From positions 12,879,493 to 12,943,492 of the forward strand of contig OU612071.1 in NCBI GenBank assembly GCA_914767715.1: a DNA stretch of 64,000 nucleotides, given 5' to 3'. This DNA is from Membranipora membranacea (taxonomy: Eukaryota; Bryozoa; Gymnolaemata; Cheilostomatida; Membraniporidae). The notes under the pieces were generated by a model, which was not told the origin of the DNA, searched no databases, and worked only from the letters and a program-made list of their open reading frames with translations. Shown here piece by piece: positions 9,441-21,211 of this stretch. Every line of letters begins with the position of its first letter. The first letter of the stretch is position 1. Made by a program: the position numbers and the translations under genes.

Positions 9441-12400
9441 TGGACCTCTTGCCCAGGGGCGAGCCAGGCTATAGAGATGAATACTTATAAAATTCATCAA
9501 GCATTTACCCTTTTCAATTTCAATCAAACGATTTTGTTTAAGAGGTGCACATAGCTGAAGTGTTATTAAAATTCACTCCACTATTCAAATTCAATCAAAT
9601 CTTTGAGGGTGTTGAGCTTCTTTTCATTATTCGTGGGTATCAAAAATTTTAAGTAGGAGGTGAAAGTTCGGCAAACTTGTGATTAATTACTTCACATTTG
9701 GAGCCAACAAACACAAACTTGTGAAATTCAGCAGTATGCAAGAGCTGCATTAAATCTCTCTATTAATAGATCAATAGCACCTAGATATAATACTAGATTT
9801 TAGACCTCACACCATTCAATTTGACCAGGCAACTAAAAGAAAATACATGAATGCATTTGCAATTTTGCGGTTCTCAAGTTTTGCAAATTTGGCTGCTAAA
9901 CTGTCATACAGTCACTTGCTCACACATTGTGTCCCCACTCATAATGATTTCTCAGCTGTCACTTTAAATTACATGATGAGAAAGTGATGACAGTACGCCG
10001 TGTTAGTTTAGAGATGATGAGAAAAATCTGGTAGACATAATCTTATCACGACATGAGATCTTCTCGGTCTGATATTGGAGAATGGGTCCCATCAGTCTTA
10101 TTTGTCCCAATAAGACCGGGCTCGTGTTACATGCGACCTTTAGAATAACTGCTCCTAGATTTCACACAGATAATGTGAGACTATATCTGCAGTGCTCATG
10201 ACAACCTTGTTTTATTTCAGCATGATCTTAATGGGTGCGCTTGGCTGAAGGGCACAAGCAACACCGCCTGACGAGCAGCGATAATGTCAAAGACACCATG
10301 ATCAGCATATCAACCCAAGCAACTCTTAAACACCAAACATTTGTGTCTTATATAATGTCTTTAGAGGACTGAAGGCCTTCTTCCTTATGACTTCATCCAC
10401 CCTAAATGCATGGCATACAAAACAGTGGCAGAGTTGCCAATGTGGAACACAAATACTGCCTACTGTTTTCGAATCTAGCAGGCAAGGCCAGAGATGTACA
10501 TGAATAGAACCGAAAAGCAACAGCAAAAAAAGAGCAATGAATGAATGAAAATCACTTACTAATCAATCCAGTATTCCAGATCTTGCAGACTCATGTTGAG
10601 CAGTGCTGACTCTTCCATATAAGTTCTATATTAATCCACACGGCAGCACAGCACAACGCAATGTGAGCAGATGTACAATGTGTTGTATAGGCCTAGCAGA
10701 TGAGTGTTTACAATAACACTATGCTAAGCTATTGATGATGATAGTGTAGTTTATCTATAATTCATGCTGATAATAGAGTTTTTCTAGGACACCTTTATTT
10801 ATGAAACTAGCATCAGCAACACTGTGTCCGTTTATGTGTGAAATAATCCAAGTAGCTTTCAGGTCAAATCCTCCAACTGACTTTTCGATTTGCAGCGCAG
10901 GTCGACTATTGATCACTGTATGGTTGAAGTAGCTTGTATCCAGTGATGTGAACGACAAGTAGACTCAACGTGAGACCAAAGAGCACCTTGTAGGCACTGT
11001 CGTAGTAGGAAGGCTCTGACTAATAGAGTGTGACAAATTTTTGACAGGCTATCAATCAGTCACCTGCGATGGCTTGTCACATACAGGCTATATAGTTTAC
11101 TGTGAGCGCTTACTATAATGTTCCTGTCAAGATAGAAACTACTGATGAGCAACCAATAGCAATTGGTTGTCTACCAAATATTGGGTGATCTATCAATCTC
11201 AGCAATCTCCAATGTCTGCTCGATACATTCAACTTGATACTAGCCTAGCAAAAGTTTTTCTTGCTGGGTTTACGGTAAGTTTGTTGACTGTCAAAATCCT
11301 ATGTCAAATCTATAGAACCAATATCATGCTGGTAATACCTTGCTGTCACAGTACTAACAGTAGCATGCAGGAGATCACACTTGAGATAGCGTTGGGTCTT
11401 GTAAGTTTATTCACTCTGCGGAAGATATGAAGCTGAAATAATCCTTTTTAATCCTCACTGAGATAAAACCTCACAAGTGTGTTTCACTCGACTAACAACA
11501 CAAGATGAAGTGCAGCAGATACAAACGAGAAAGCACTTGACAGCTGCTTATTAAGCTGCCAAAGTCAGCGCCAAAAGGGTTCTTGATTTCTAAGCTGTTG
11601 CTGTATGTTTAGGATTACAATGTAGCGTGCAGTAGGAGGAACGGCTGTGTCCTTGGATGTTGCGCTTGCTTCCTCCAAGTCTCACTTTTCACAAACGGTG
11701 GTGTCCGTGTTGATAAGGAGCTCTAACTTCACAGACAGGCCTTAGATTTTGCGTTGCGTCCACCCGCCTCACAAGGAACTGATGCCGAAGGACTTACGCT
11801 GCTGCGATCCCGCTTTGTATGAAGTGTAGCCTAATTTATTTATGTTCCTTGCTTATCAAAACTAAAAACAACACCGCCTAGTGCTCTAAACAATAGCAGT
11901 GGCCTCGCTTCAACACAAACCAAGTGCACTAATAACAACAGCCAGTGATAATACAGCTGTTAAAACCCTGAATCAATGCTAATCGATTTAACAATAGATC
12001 ACTAGGCTTACTAGCCTTCCTAGCTTCTGTTTATTAATTATAGCGATACCCGTATAGTAAATTAGTAAGTACTCTCTCTCTGATGTGGTTTTCTCAGCTT
12101 GCTAGCCCTAATTACTAATTTTCATCAATAATCCCTTAGCTTTATACAGCTTTATACTGTATCATGAGTAAGCTGCTATATGACACCCCTGAAGGGCCTA
12201 TTCAGTATTGACGTAAAGTTATGGACCTGTGTTATCTATGTGAGTAACAGCACTGGTAATTTTTGTAACATTTATATCCTTCTTGCACGCCTACTATTCA
12301 AATTTCGTACGTAAACATCCCGGTCACAAGACTAGCTTTGAGTCAGTGTACAATGGTCGGTTCTGTTTGAAGAAATTTGTGATTTGCAATGAAAGTGTTC

Positions 12401-13825
12401 CCGAATGAGTCACTTCGATGTTCCTTATCTTTTAATTGATGTAAGATTATTGCTGTATGCTGCAAAAAGCCTCAGTGTAGCTTCTGTCCTTTGCTGTACC
12501 AAGTTCTGTGAGGTAAGATGCCAGAAAACAGCTGCCTAACTTTACTATCACTGCACTATTCAATTTGTAGACATGTCTGTCACCAATAAAACCTGTTCTA
12601 AATGTTGCAGATTTGAAAATTATTAGATGATTTATGTGTTATGTGGATAAATTATTGGTTTGCAGTGTCAGCTCAAATTCTCTTCACCAAATTGCCAATA
12701 CAACCTGCACTCTGAGAAAAGTTGCCATTGGCATTGCTAAGTACCATACATCATCAACACTCAGTGATCAAAGCCTGAGGCTACGGTATTGCCTATAAAA
12801 GGTGGCTTAGCCACCGCCCCTCATTGATTTCTGCAGAATGTCGCAAGCTCCCGGGCAACTTTCACCATTACACCCAAATGAATGAACCATTCTCTTTAAC
12901 AAAGGAAAAGTCAATCTAATTGGACTAGTTTAAAAATATAAACTCCCATTGACTTCACAAAGTCACAAATTATTGCTAATGAGCTTGGAATTAAAATTCA
13001 ATGAAATCACAGCTTTAAAATTTCAACACACAAGAAAATACCTATATCCTTGAGTGTGAGCAAGACTCTTATCATCACCATTATCAGAGGTCAGCAAACC
13101 TCACAAACAATCGACATCCTTCAGGCCAAACAAAGCAATTATCAGCAGTAAATCTAAGAATGGCCAGACAGGAAGCAATAGCTCACTTAAAACCATCAAT
13201 ATTTTGTGCAGCTGTATTATGATTGAAACTGGTCGATTGATTTCACGAAGCTGACAAAATAAACTTCAATCAAGTCAGCGGTAGTACTTCCGGCGACAGC
13301 AACACAACAATTAATCCGGATTGCCTTGTATTAGAGTCAAAACACCTCAGATAGTTTGACTGTCGGAAGTAGAAACTGACAGAAAAATCATCTGATAAGT
13401 GCAAAGAAGAGAACGACACACCATACATGTCCAGTCATAATTGAGACATTTATTTAACATAGATGTCATCGATTCTGATAGTTTAGTTTAGAAAGTATGG
13501 GCACCAGCATTCTTGAAACTGGAACTTTAATGAAAAAACCTCATCAACTGTAGCTAGAAGTATTGCTGGGTATTTCCAATACCTGGGATTGAAGCAGTAG
13601 TCTATGATGGGAATGTAGCCACAGTACCCTGAACCAGTGAGTTTGTCCCAAACTCCCTGCATATCCCACCCTCCATGGACCAAGTATGGCACTTTTTTTT
13701 CTATTAGGAGTTGTCCACCTAATTTCCATGAGGGCATAATCCCGTGTTTATGTGTGACCTCTATCCAATAGCTTCCTCAAAATGTTAGGCATATACATCT
13801 AGATGCATTGGTATGAATGATAAGT

Positions 13826-13899
13826 TAGCTTGCATTCAGGTTTGCTCCCCTTCAACTGCTAAGCCGCAGTTGGAGGAAGAACTTCCTAATGCAGGCAAA
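13826..13899. mobile_element. Small inverted-repeat element (TTGCCTGCATT family), copy 1
   Basis: Starts AGCTTGCATTCAGGTTTGCTCC and ends AACTTCCTAATGCAGGCAAA, so the ends are inverted copies; the central arm contains AACTGC...GCAGTT. It shares this layout with copies at 28545, 43698 and 61409. Non-autonomous, no coding capacity. Confidence 0.65.
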
Positions 13900-13973
13900 C
13901 TTGGGATAAATGCGCTGGAAATTCCGAAATATTGCATTGTGTGAATTTTGAAGGAAAAGATAATAAAACTCAC

Positions 13974-14095
13974 TGATTTAGCCATTGAGATCTCTCTTCA
14001 GAGTTCCGACAGCTGTAGAATTTAGATGATCCGTTACTGGATGTGAGCTGTATACAGTTATCCTCTCCTAACATACTTCTGTGTAAAGGCACTAC
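13974..14095 (-). CDS. SYNGAP1-like: PH domain exon, second half
   Basis: 122 bp, phase 0 in, phase 2 out. Acceptor tttgtgatttcag|GTAGTGCC; donor AATCA|GTGAGTTT. The peptide reads VVPLHRSMLGEDNCIQLTSS, then NGSSKFYSCRNSEERSQWLN(H). It matches the family segment [36 protein letters not shown], the C-terminal strands and helix of the split PH domain, with the PH Trp conserved. Splicing to the next exon gives SQWLN-H-LRKTV, collinear with vertebrate proteins. It is too short to be seen as an ORF and was found by homology. Confidence 0.94.
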
Positions 14096-14942
14096 CTGAA
14101 ATCACAAAGAAAACATTTTTATTAGAACAAGGGAGCTGATCACACAAAAAGAAACAAAGGAGACAATCACACTAAAAAACAGGTGAAACAATCACAATGA
14201 AAAGGGAGATATCAGTAGGCCTACAATGGTGTTATGCTGTAATTTGAATGTTCATGAATTTGTAACTAAGGTTTTAATCAAAAGTCTAATGAAGAGTGAA
14301 ATCCTTACAATATGCCATTACTCAAAACTTATTTTGTAAAGAGACTTGAAAAACACCCCGATCACTGCAGTGTTAGCCGCTGCTCGGGCAAATTTGTAAT
14401 TTAATGCAGTTGATTGTCAGTTTGTCAGTAAAATGAATACTTGCTGTTATAAAATGCGCTGCTTGAATGACAATTTCTGTGTCAATAATTTATGTCGCTC
14501 AGCATCAAACAAATTTCTCTAGGGAATTTTATTATTAGGCATGGGACCAGGACAAGGCATTCTAATATCATCTTATGCATAATTATGAGAATTTAAATCC
14601 GCATCAGTAAGCATTTCATAATTTGCAATATTCAAGTTTGAAACATTCCAGGAAATCTACCCACCCACCCACTAACTGGAACTATGCAGTTTTGGTAGGT
14701 CGAATAACTGACAATTCCTCCTCTCTATTAAACTGCCATGTGGCAGGGTCTTAATATGAGGAAGGTCAAGTAGAGAGGATATTATTCTTAGAAAGTGGTA
14801 GTCAGATGGAATCCTTCATCCCCAGTATATGTGATTAATTAGATTTTAAATTAAGGTACTCGTGAACTCAAGCTTTTGGTGGGAATTGTCTTCTTTTAAA
14901 TCGATGGGAGGTAACTTCTACACACAGAAACCATATTCATTA

Positions 14943-14986
14943 CCCAGGACAGGGAGTTATATCCCAAACTCCCTGCCCAGGATAAG
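14943..14986. repeat. Short foldback, GGGAGTT/AACTCCC family
   Basis: CCAGGACAGGGAGTTATATC followed by CCAAACTCCCTGCCCAGG: arms of about 13 bp around a short loop. Similar foldbacks occur at 29378, 34045, 42481 and 48240. Confidence 0.65.
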
Positions 14987-16550
14987 GAACCTGGACTGTA
15001 ACCAGGAATCATCCAGACATGAATGCCGGACATAAACCATCAAACTAAATGCCGTTTCCTGCATGAAATTCTGGCAACAAAAGAAAACTGAACAAGGAAA
15101 CAGACTGAACATTCAGGCTTCCAATCTGAGATTAGCTATAATCACACAGGGCGTTCACCTATCTAAGCATCTGTTAGCAGACAAAGCGCCAGCAAATATC
15201 AGAGAAAACAAGAAACAGTCTCTGCTTACAAAACTCAAATCAACTGTCAAAATTCTCAGCCTGTCACAATAATGATTGATCCATTGTTCCTATAAGTGTG
15301 CAACCTGTCAGGGTCTGTCACTACAATGCAGTCACTCTAATACAGTTATTTTGCTAGCTGTCAATATTGACAGCCTGGTTGACACCTTGATGTCGTCATG
15401 AGTAACAAGAGTATGATGAAACCTCTGGAGAGACAAGACCGATCCACGAGATCTTAGTAGGTAGGTGTGACCCTGGAATGGGAGGTGACCTGCTCAAACA
15501 ATAGCTAGCAGCTACTTAAAGCCCTTAGAATGATTCTTCTCCCAAAACAGCTGGCAATGATTCTGTCTTGAGCTTGAGAATACACAACATCTGACACTTT
15601 TCTGTGCCCTGTTTTAAATAGGAGGGCAGGTGCTTTACAATATTGACAGGTAGACCCTTTGGTGCCTTCATAAGAAATCAGAACGGCCTTATGCTGTTGC
15701 CATCAAAGAGAACAGACGACTTGTAAATGATAGTTTTCTGAGAAAATCATTCCCACCCTCCAGAAGGTAAAAGTCATAACACCAACTCTACTGTTTGATG
15801 AATACTTGGCAAGGATTGTAGAGCTAGGGTTAAGCCAGTGGATGATTACACAGGTAATCACCCGTATAGATGTGTAGGATGTGTAGTGGTAGTAGGCCCT
15901 ACCTGAAAAGAGTCTCCTCAACATGAAAACAGGTGACAGCTGACATATATGAGAAAATGATTACTACGAGGAATAGGGAGGGATGGGTAGAGTTGGTCAA
16001 GTATTTACAATTCTGTACAGGCAAGAAAAAAATATTTGTATTGCAACCATAGACATAATATACTAGTACACCACTAGTACAATACTAAAACAATAGCATA
16101 TTGAGTCTATGACTGCGATTGGCTAAGCTCTCATGCGATTTTCAGTTTCTTGGGTCGGTCAAATACATCAATATATTCGAGGAAGGGCGATGCAGAGATG
16201 AACCCAAAGTAAGGTGGGAATTGAAAGGTGTCTCTCCATGTAGACATTGTGTAACTCTTGGTGAGATGTGGCAATAAGATCAAGTCTAGATTATATTTTA
16301 ATAATCAAGTAGTAGGAAACCAAATGACCACCATTATTACAAGGACAAATTAAGGAAAAAGTTGTATTTGCATCAAATCTAGCCGCAGAACATCAAAAAT
16401 AAAATAACTTTACCGTACCATCTGCATATGCTTTCCTTTCCACATCAACAAAAAAACAGGATACATACTCACGATTCAATCTATCATACTTAAATCGTGG
16501 TATGACTGACATAAACGCCGAACCTCCCGGTAGACACATCATACATATCA

Positions 16551-16771
16551 GACAAGAAAAGACAGGCAGTGAGAGTTAGGAGTTGGGAAGAAGATGAGAC
16601 AAATTGTAGCCTGAGAGTTCTCTCAATATGAAAACCAGGGGCGTAGTGCATGCGCCCGATCACATATGAGAAAAGACGGGTAGTGAGACTGAGGCCTTAG
16701 TAAGAAGCAACAACGTAGCCTGAGAGTTTTTGTGGTGTGAAAACCAGGGACGTAGAGCATGTGCCCTTTCA
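16551..16771. repeat. Tandem duplication, about 110 bp x 2
   Basis: Copy 1 (16551-16663) and copy 2 (16664-16771) share GAAAAGAC-GG-AGTGAGA, GTAGCCTGAGAGTT and TGAAAACCAGGG-CGTAG-GCATG-GCCC. A related piece (GTAGCCTAAGAG...GGGGCGTCATGCGTGCCC) is at about 6831-6883, so this is a dispersed as well as a tandem repeat. Confidence 0.75.
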
Positions 16772-19719
16772 TAAGTTACACTACAATTTCTAGTCTGGAA
16801 ACCTTAAATCAGTGTTATCTGCAGAATTATGATGAATTGCATCAGTCTGTGTAACAAAAAACATAAACTTTCCTCTAATCTCCTAGTATATCGAAAAAAT
16901 AGAGCAATCAAATTATGACTTCCACCTTTCTATGTGATGTTTTCAAGTTCTCTGATTAAATTTCGAGTTTTGTGAGCTCTGAGTTTCTATTTTTGGCAAA
17001 ACTAGTGTAATAAATCAACCCAGAGTGAGCTGGTAATAGTCAGTTTCAAGACTAGATTAAATCTGAAGAATTTTTTGAAAAAAAACTACAAAATCTTAAG
17101 CAACTTCCTCAAATTACCCAATTATATTCATCTTGCAAATCTTTCTCTCAACCACAACAATTCATGTCGTCCTCATTTGGTGCACATAGTTAGCTTGAAT
17201 TCCTTGGCTGTTATTCCGCAGGTGGGGGAGCTACTACCCTCCCGCCAGTCCGGACCATGGCAGCCTGGAGAGTCAAGCTACAACTTAGCAAATTTGCTCA
17301 CAATATCCTGCAGCACTAAGATAATTGGGAAATCCGTAACTGATGAGGACATTAATCAGAGAGTGCCGTGACTCAATGTTGAATGTTTGGATTACATATT
17401 TCAAATTCAAATTCCAGATACCTATCCAAATACATGATTGATAAACATGCTTCTTAAAAAATAGATATGGCATGGAATTTTGCTAGAGCCTCAGTACTAG
17501 AACGATAGCTTTAGTGCCAGAGCTATGGTGGTGGGACAGGAGCAATTACCCCAAATACTTGATATTTGCTCCCACTTCCCACCTTTACCGCAGTCCTAGC
17601 TTAATCGCAGCAGGAGGGGGAGGAAAGAAAGCAGTGTTTCTTTATAAATCACTTGCCTTACCAAAAGTAGGGCACCGCCTCAACTATCCGTACTCAAACA
17701 AAACAGCCAAAGAACCAAAGCTAGGATTTAATAAGATTTAAGTTTGGCTTCCAGTTTTGTTGCAATGATTGCCTAATGGATGATGAAGATTAGAAATAAG
17801 ATTATGTTTGTAGGATCGGCAGGCAGAGTATATCAGAACAGTGACACATACAGAAGCCAACTGTCAAGTCCAGTCAAGTGCTCCCTAATGACATTGGCAT
17901 TCTGATACAGGTGCTTTGGCCTATCAATTTTGCCTAGGTTCCTTCTTTGAAGGCCACCGTCCCTTTCATCGCTAGTTTAGTGACATTTAAGTGCAGGTCA
18001 TTTTTTGCCACAATTCCTAGGTGGTGTTGAAACTTTGTCTTTGTTTTGCAGACTTCATGGCAATGTCAAGAACCGTATGGATTTAGCAAAAAAAAGGTTT
18101 TGGGAAGGCACATTGGTGACACCAACATCTGGAACGACTCTACAAAGCTGTACCAAACAACAAAGGAATGAGCAAGGAAATGACAATCCTGTCTGTGCAA
18201 GAAAGGTTTGGCTGGCTGGCCACAGCACAGCGTACCTGAAAACTATTATGAACGTCGTGCCAAACTTAGCTTCGAGTGGAATCAAGTCTTGAGATTAAAA
18301 TTTTCGTAAACAACCTGCTAAGATGTACCAGTGGAAGGCATCTGACATTTCGTATACCAAACAAACATTTGTAATTCAAATCTAATTTTGACTAATCGAT
18401 TCCATATCATGTCAAACCAAGCATCCAAATACCACAATAAGCCAAATGTTTGAATGAATACGGACTGCCTACTGCTCCTACCATGTAATTAACCTTCAAA
18501 CTTGGTGCAGGTGCTCTTTAAATTCAGACACGCTATGCTGTGTTACCTGTCGGCCTTTTGATTGAAAACACCACGGTCATCAACATGACTATTTATCAAG
18601 GGGTTATTTCAATTTGTTAGAGCAAAAGTTCTGTCCAAAATGTGATTCATTTTTTCTTAAGGAGTCAGACCAATGCTGGGATGCCTGTTGGCCTTTCCCG
18701 AAAGGCTCGAGTGTAAACACAAGTCATCAACATGCCTATTTATCAAATGTTATGTCGAATTAATATTAGCAACATTTTTATCGTGAATATAATTCATTTC
18801 TTTCCGGGAGCCAGACCACCCTGTCAGGGGAATTGCTCCTTAATCATCCACCAGGACGGGAGAACTATTTGGTGCAGGTGTGAGTCTCAAAATAATCAGA
18901 CACCGATTATGGTGAGGTCAGATTGACGATGTTCCAAGGAAAGCATGATGGGAATAATAAACCTCAAGTAGTCAAAATGCCATCTGATTTGAAGATTCTA
19001 TCAATTTGGGTTAAGCTGTTTTGTCAGGGTAGTGAGACGTCTTGTCAAATTGTTCCCTAGTAATGAAGCTGGTCAATGCAGTAGCTATCTATATAAAAGG
19101 ACGCACTAGCATTCCAAAAATTCTTAAGAAAAATGTCTTTGAAACTCAAATCGCAATCGATCACAACAAAAAAACCTGCATACAAATTAATCAGTAATTA
19201 TAAATTCATCTTAACAGTGTTCTAAAATGTCATAAAACAAAATTTATGGAAATTTCCAACTTGACAGCTAAGTCGAGACGATCCGAAGCGTTCTCCACAC
19301 CCATCTTAGGCTTGGTGCGTAGGAGAGAAAATATTACAAACCTCATGAAGTGATTGAGCTAGGATGTTTCATATGAGGAGAAAGAAGAGAATTATGAGAT
19401 TTGGGCTGGGAAACAATGGACCATAGACTGGAATTAGTAAACCATAACAACAGGCTTTCTGGGGGGCGGACGCGATCCAGCAGTGGTGATTTATATCGCT
19501 AGGTGGGATTATGAATATTTTAAATGTATGGATGGATAAATATATCTCAGTGGATAAGGATGTAGCTCAATGAAACAGTGGTGACCCCAAACACTGTGTA
19601 CTGAATGCCAAGAGTTGAAGTATGGCTCCAATTAACGTGTAGGCAACCTAATTCTAAAGAATGCTTTCATTCATGAGCCGCCCTAAGGCTAACAGATACT
19701 GTGAAAGTACGAGACTCAC

Positions 19720-21211
19720 CTGAACATGTCCTTCACCAAGGTCTATACTAGGTATCCTGTTCCCTGAGGCTAGCAGACTTTCACAGCTTCTAGCTGACTG
19801 TATCCTCCTATCAAAAGAAGCGGGACATTTCACATTCGACCTTTCGCAGCTTTTACAAGGTCGTGTCTCAGTCTCGGCCCCGGTGCAGGCATCCACAACG
19901 TCAGTATGAGTACTTGTGTGCGAGTTAGTTTTTGAGGACCGCGGTGTCGACTTCGGTCTAGTACTGCTACCTTTGACTGCGCTAACAGCGCTTAATAAGT
20001 TACGAAGCTTTTGCCATTCTTTCTTAACCAATGATCCGGTGGTGGACGAAGGGGTAGATGCTTTGGAATCGACAGAACGACGCCGTTTGGACGTCTGAGG
20101 CGGGATGAGATCTGGAGTAATTCTGTCATAACAATCGTTGTTTGGGGTTAGCGGCGTTGGAACGGGGAGGCGCATGCTCTCATGACGTCGTGTTATTGAT
20201 GACGTTGTGTCGGATCGAGTGAATTTAACAACCTTGTTATTATTCACATTGACATCTATGTGATTTTTCTTGGATGTATTTTTTAGTTCATTTAGCTTAA
20301 GATTAGGATGATTAGACTGATTAACTCCTGGTGATGTATCGGTAGCCCCCCTACCATCTGTTCGAAGAGTAGGATTAGTGTAAAGCTCATACTTATTACT
20401 AAACCTAGGTGATAATCTTGCGTGTTTCTCAGGAGATCTATCATTGACAACGATATGATCCATAGACCTCGAATGGTTTGATTGTCTCATCACATAGTCC
20501 AGGCGTCTATGTACCTTGTGACTCCCATGTTTGGTAGCCCAGTTGTTGTTATTTTCCGAGTTAACTCGTCGTGCGTGTTTGGCGTAGCGAGCGCTGTTCT
20601 GCATCAAAGCTACTGGTGTTGTGGGCGTAAGAGAATCATATACTTCCGTTTCACTTAGCGTGGGCATCTCATCTCGTGGCGTAGAAGCCTGACTGCTTGT
20701 TGAAGCGCACATTGAGCATATCGAGTAAGGATCACAGCTACACGCACGCCCGCTGCCTGATCGGCCGTACAGGCCTTGATCGAGTGAGACGGCATCCGTT
20801 CTCATTAGCTTCGGTCTGCCATTCCTGCTAGAGCGAGGTATAGACCCAGTCTCATAATCCGAATGGGTGAGAGAAGGTGGGTATGAATAGTCCGAGGTCG
20901 AGCTCCGACGGCCTAGACTAGAATATGATGTATAGTTAGTTGAATTACCTGCGGATACTGGTTGATATCTCGGTACTACAAAGTTAGATTGAGTCTGCGT
21001 ACCGGGAGTCCAACTCTGTGCATGATGTAGCACTGGCCTCTGAGCCACTTTGCTGAAGACTACTTGAGGTGTAGAAGGAGGTATCCGCAACGAGCGTAGA
21101 GGGGTGTAGTCGCTACTACCACTAGACGTACGGTTAGCGAGTTGATGCCGCTCAGGTGTAGTCGAGTTAAATCTCATACTAGGAGTATAGTCGCTCAATG
21201 ATGAGTTCTGC
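19720..21211 (-). CDS. Long Ser/Arg-rich exon of the PH-domain insert (possible alternative first exon from 21246)
   Basis: As an internal exon it begins at 21211 (or 21214) after the acceptor ttaccctcctagcag|G, phase 2 in, and ends at donor CATGTTCAG|GTGAGTC, phase 0 out: 497 codons. It is also open upstream to an ATG at 21246 (MALTNGYYPPSRQ, preceded by CACATC, with an in-frame TAG just before), so it could serve as a first exon of 509 codons. Low-complexity, rich in Ser, Thr, Arg and Asn. It contains SDYTPS and SDYTPL repeats, a Cys cluster ACSCDPYSICSMCAS, RRHESMRLPVP, KRRRSVDSKAS, a second Cys cluster CKSCERSNVKC, and ends RSCESLLASGNRIPSIDLGE. The last part aligns with the SHSHESLL motif that precedes the second PH half in vertebrate SynGAP. 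Confidence 0.88.

Larger units (their letters stand above)
5248..13973 (-). other. Large intron (8.7 kb) between PH second half and C2 exons
   Basis: No coding segment that fits the gene or another protein. It contains a three-copy tandem repeat (5850-5965), a segment related to the 16.5-kb repeat (about 6826-6895), a probable tRNA-like SINE (9335-9440) and one TTGCCTGCATT element (13826-13899). The open frames at 6331-6687 (minus), 7619-7948 (plus) and 13483-13737 (minus) show no recognisable domain and are probably noise. Confidence 0.5.
14096..19719 (-). other. Intron (5.6 kb) between the long serine-rich exon and the PH second-half exon
   Basis: Contains a foldback (14943-14986), a two-copy tandem duplication (16551-16771) and otherwise unique AT-rich sequence. 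Plus-strand open frames at 17075-17371 and 18005-18292 have no recognisable domain and no neighbouring exon structure. Confidence 0.5.

Noticed and set aside
13483-13737. 84-codon Trp-rich minus-strand frame near the PH exon
   Set aside because: Tempting because it lies next to the PH exon, but it has no family match, and the PH exon already joins exon 5047-5247 in phase and in homology.
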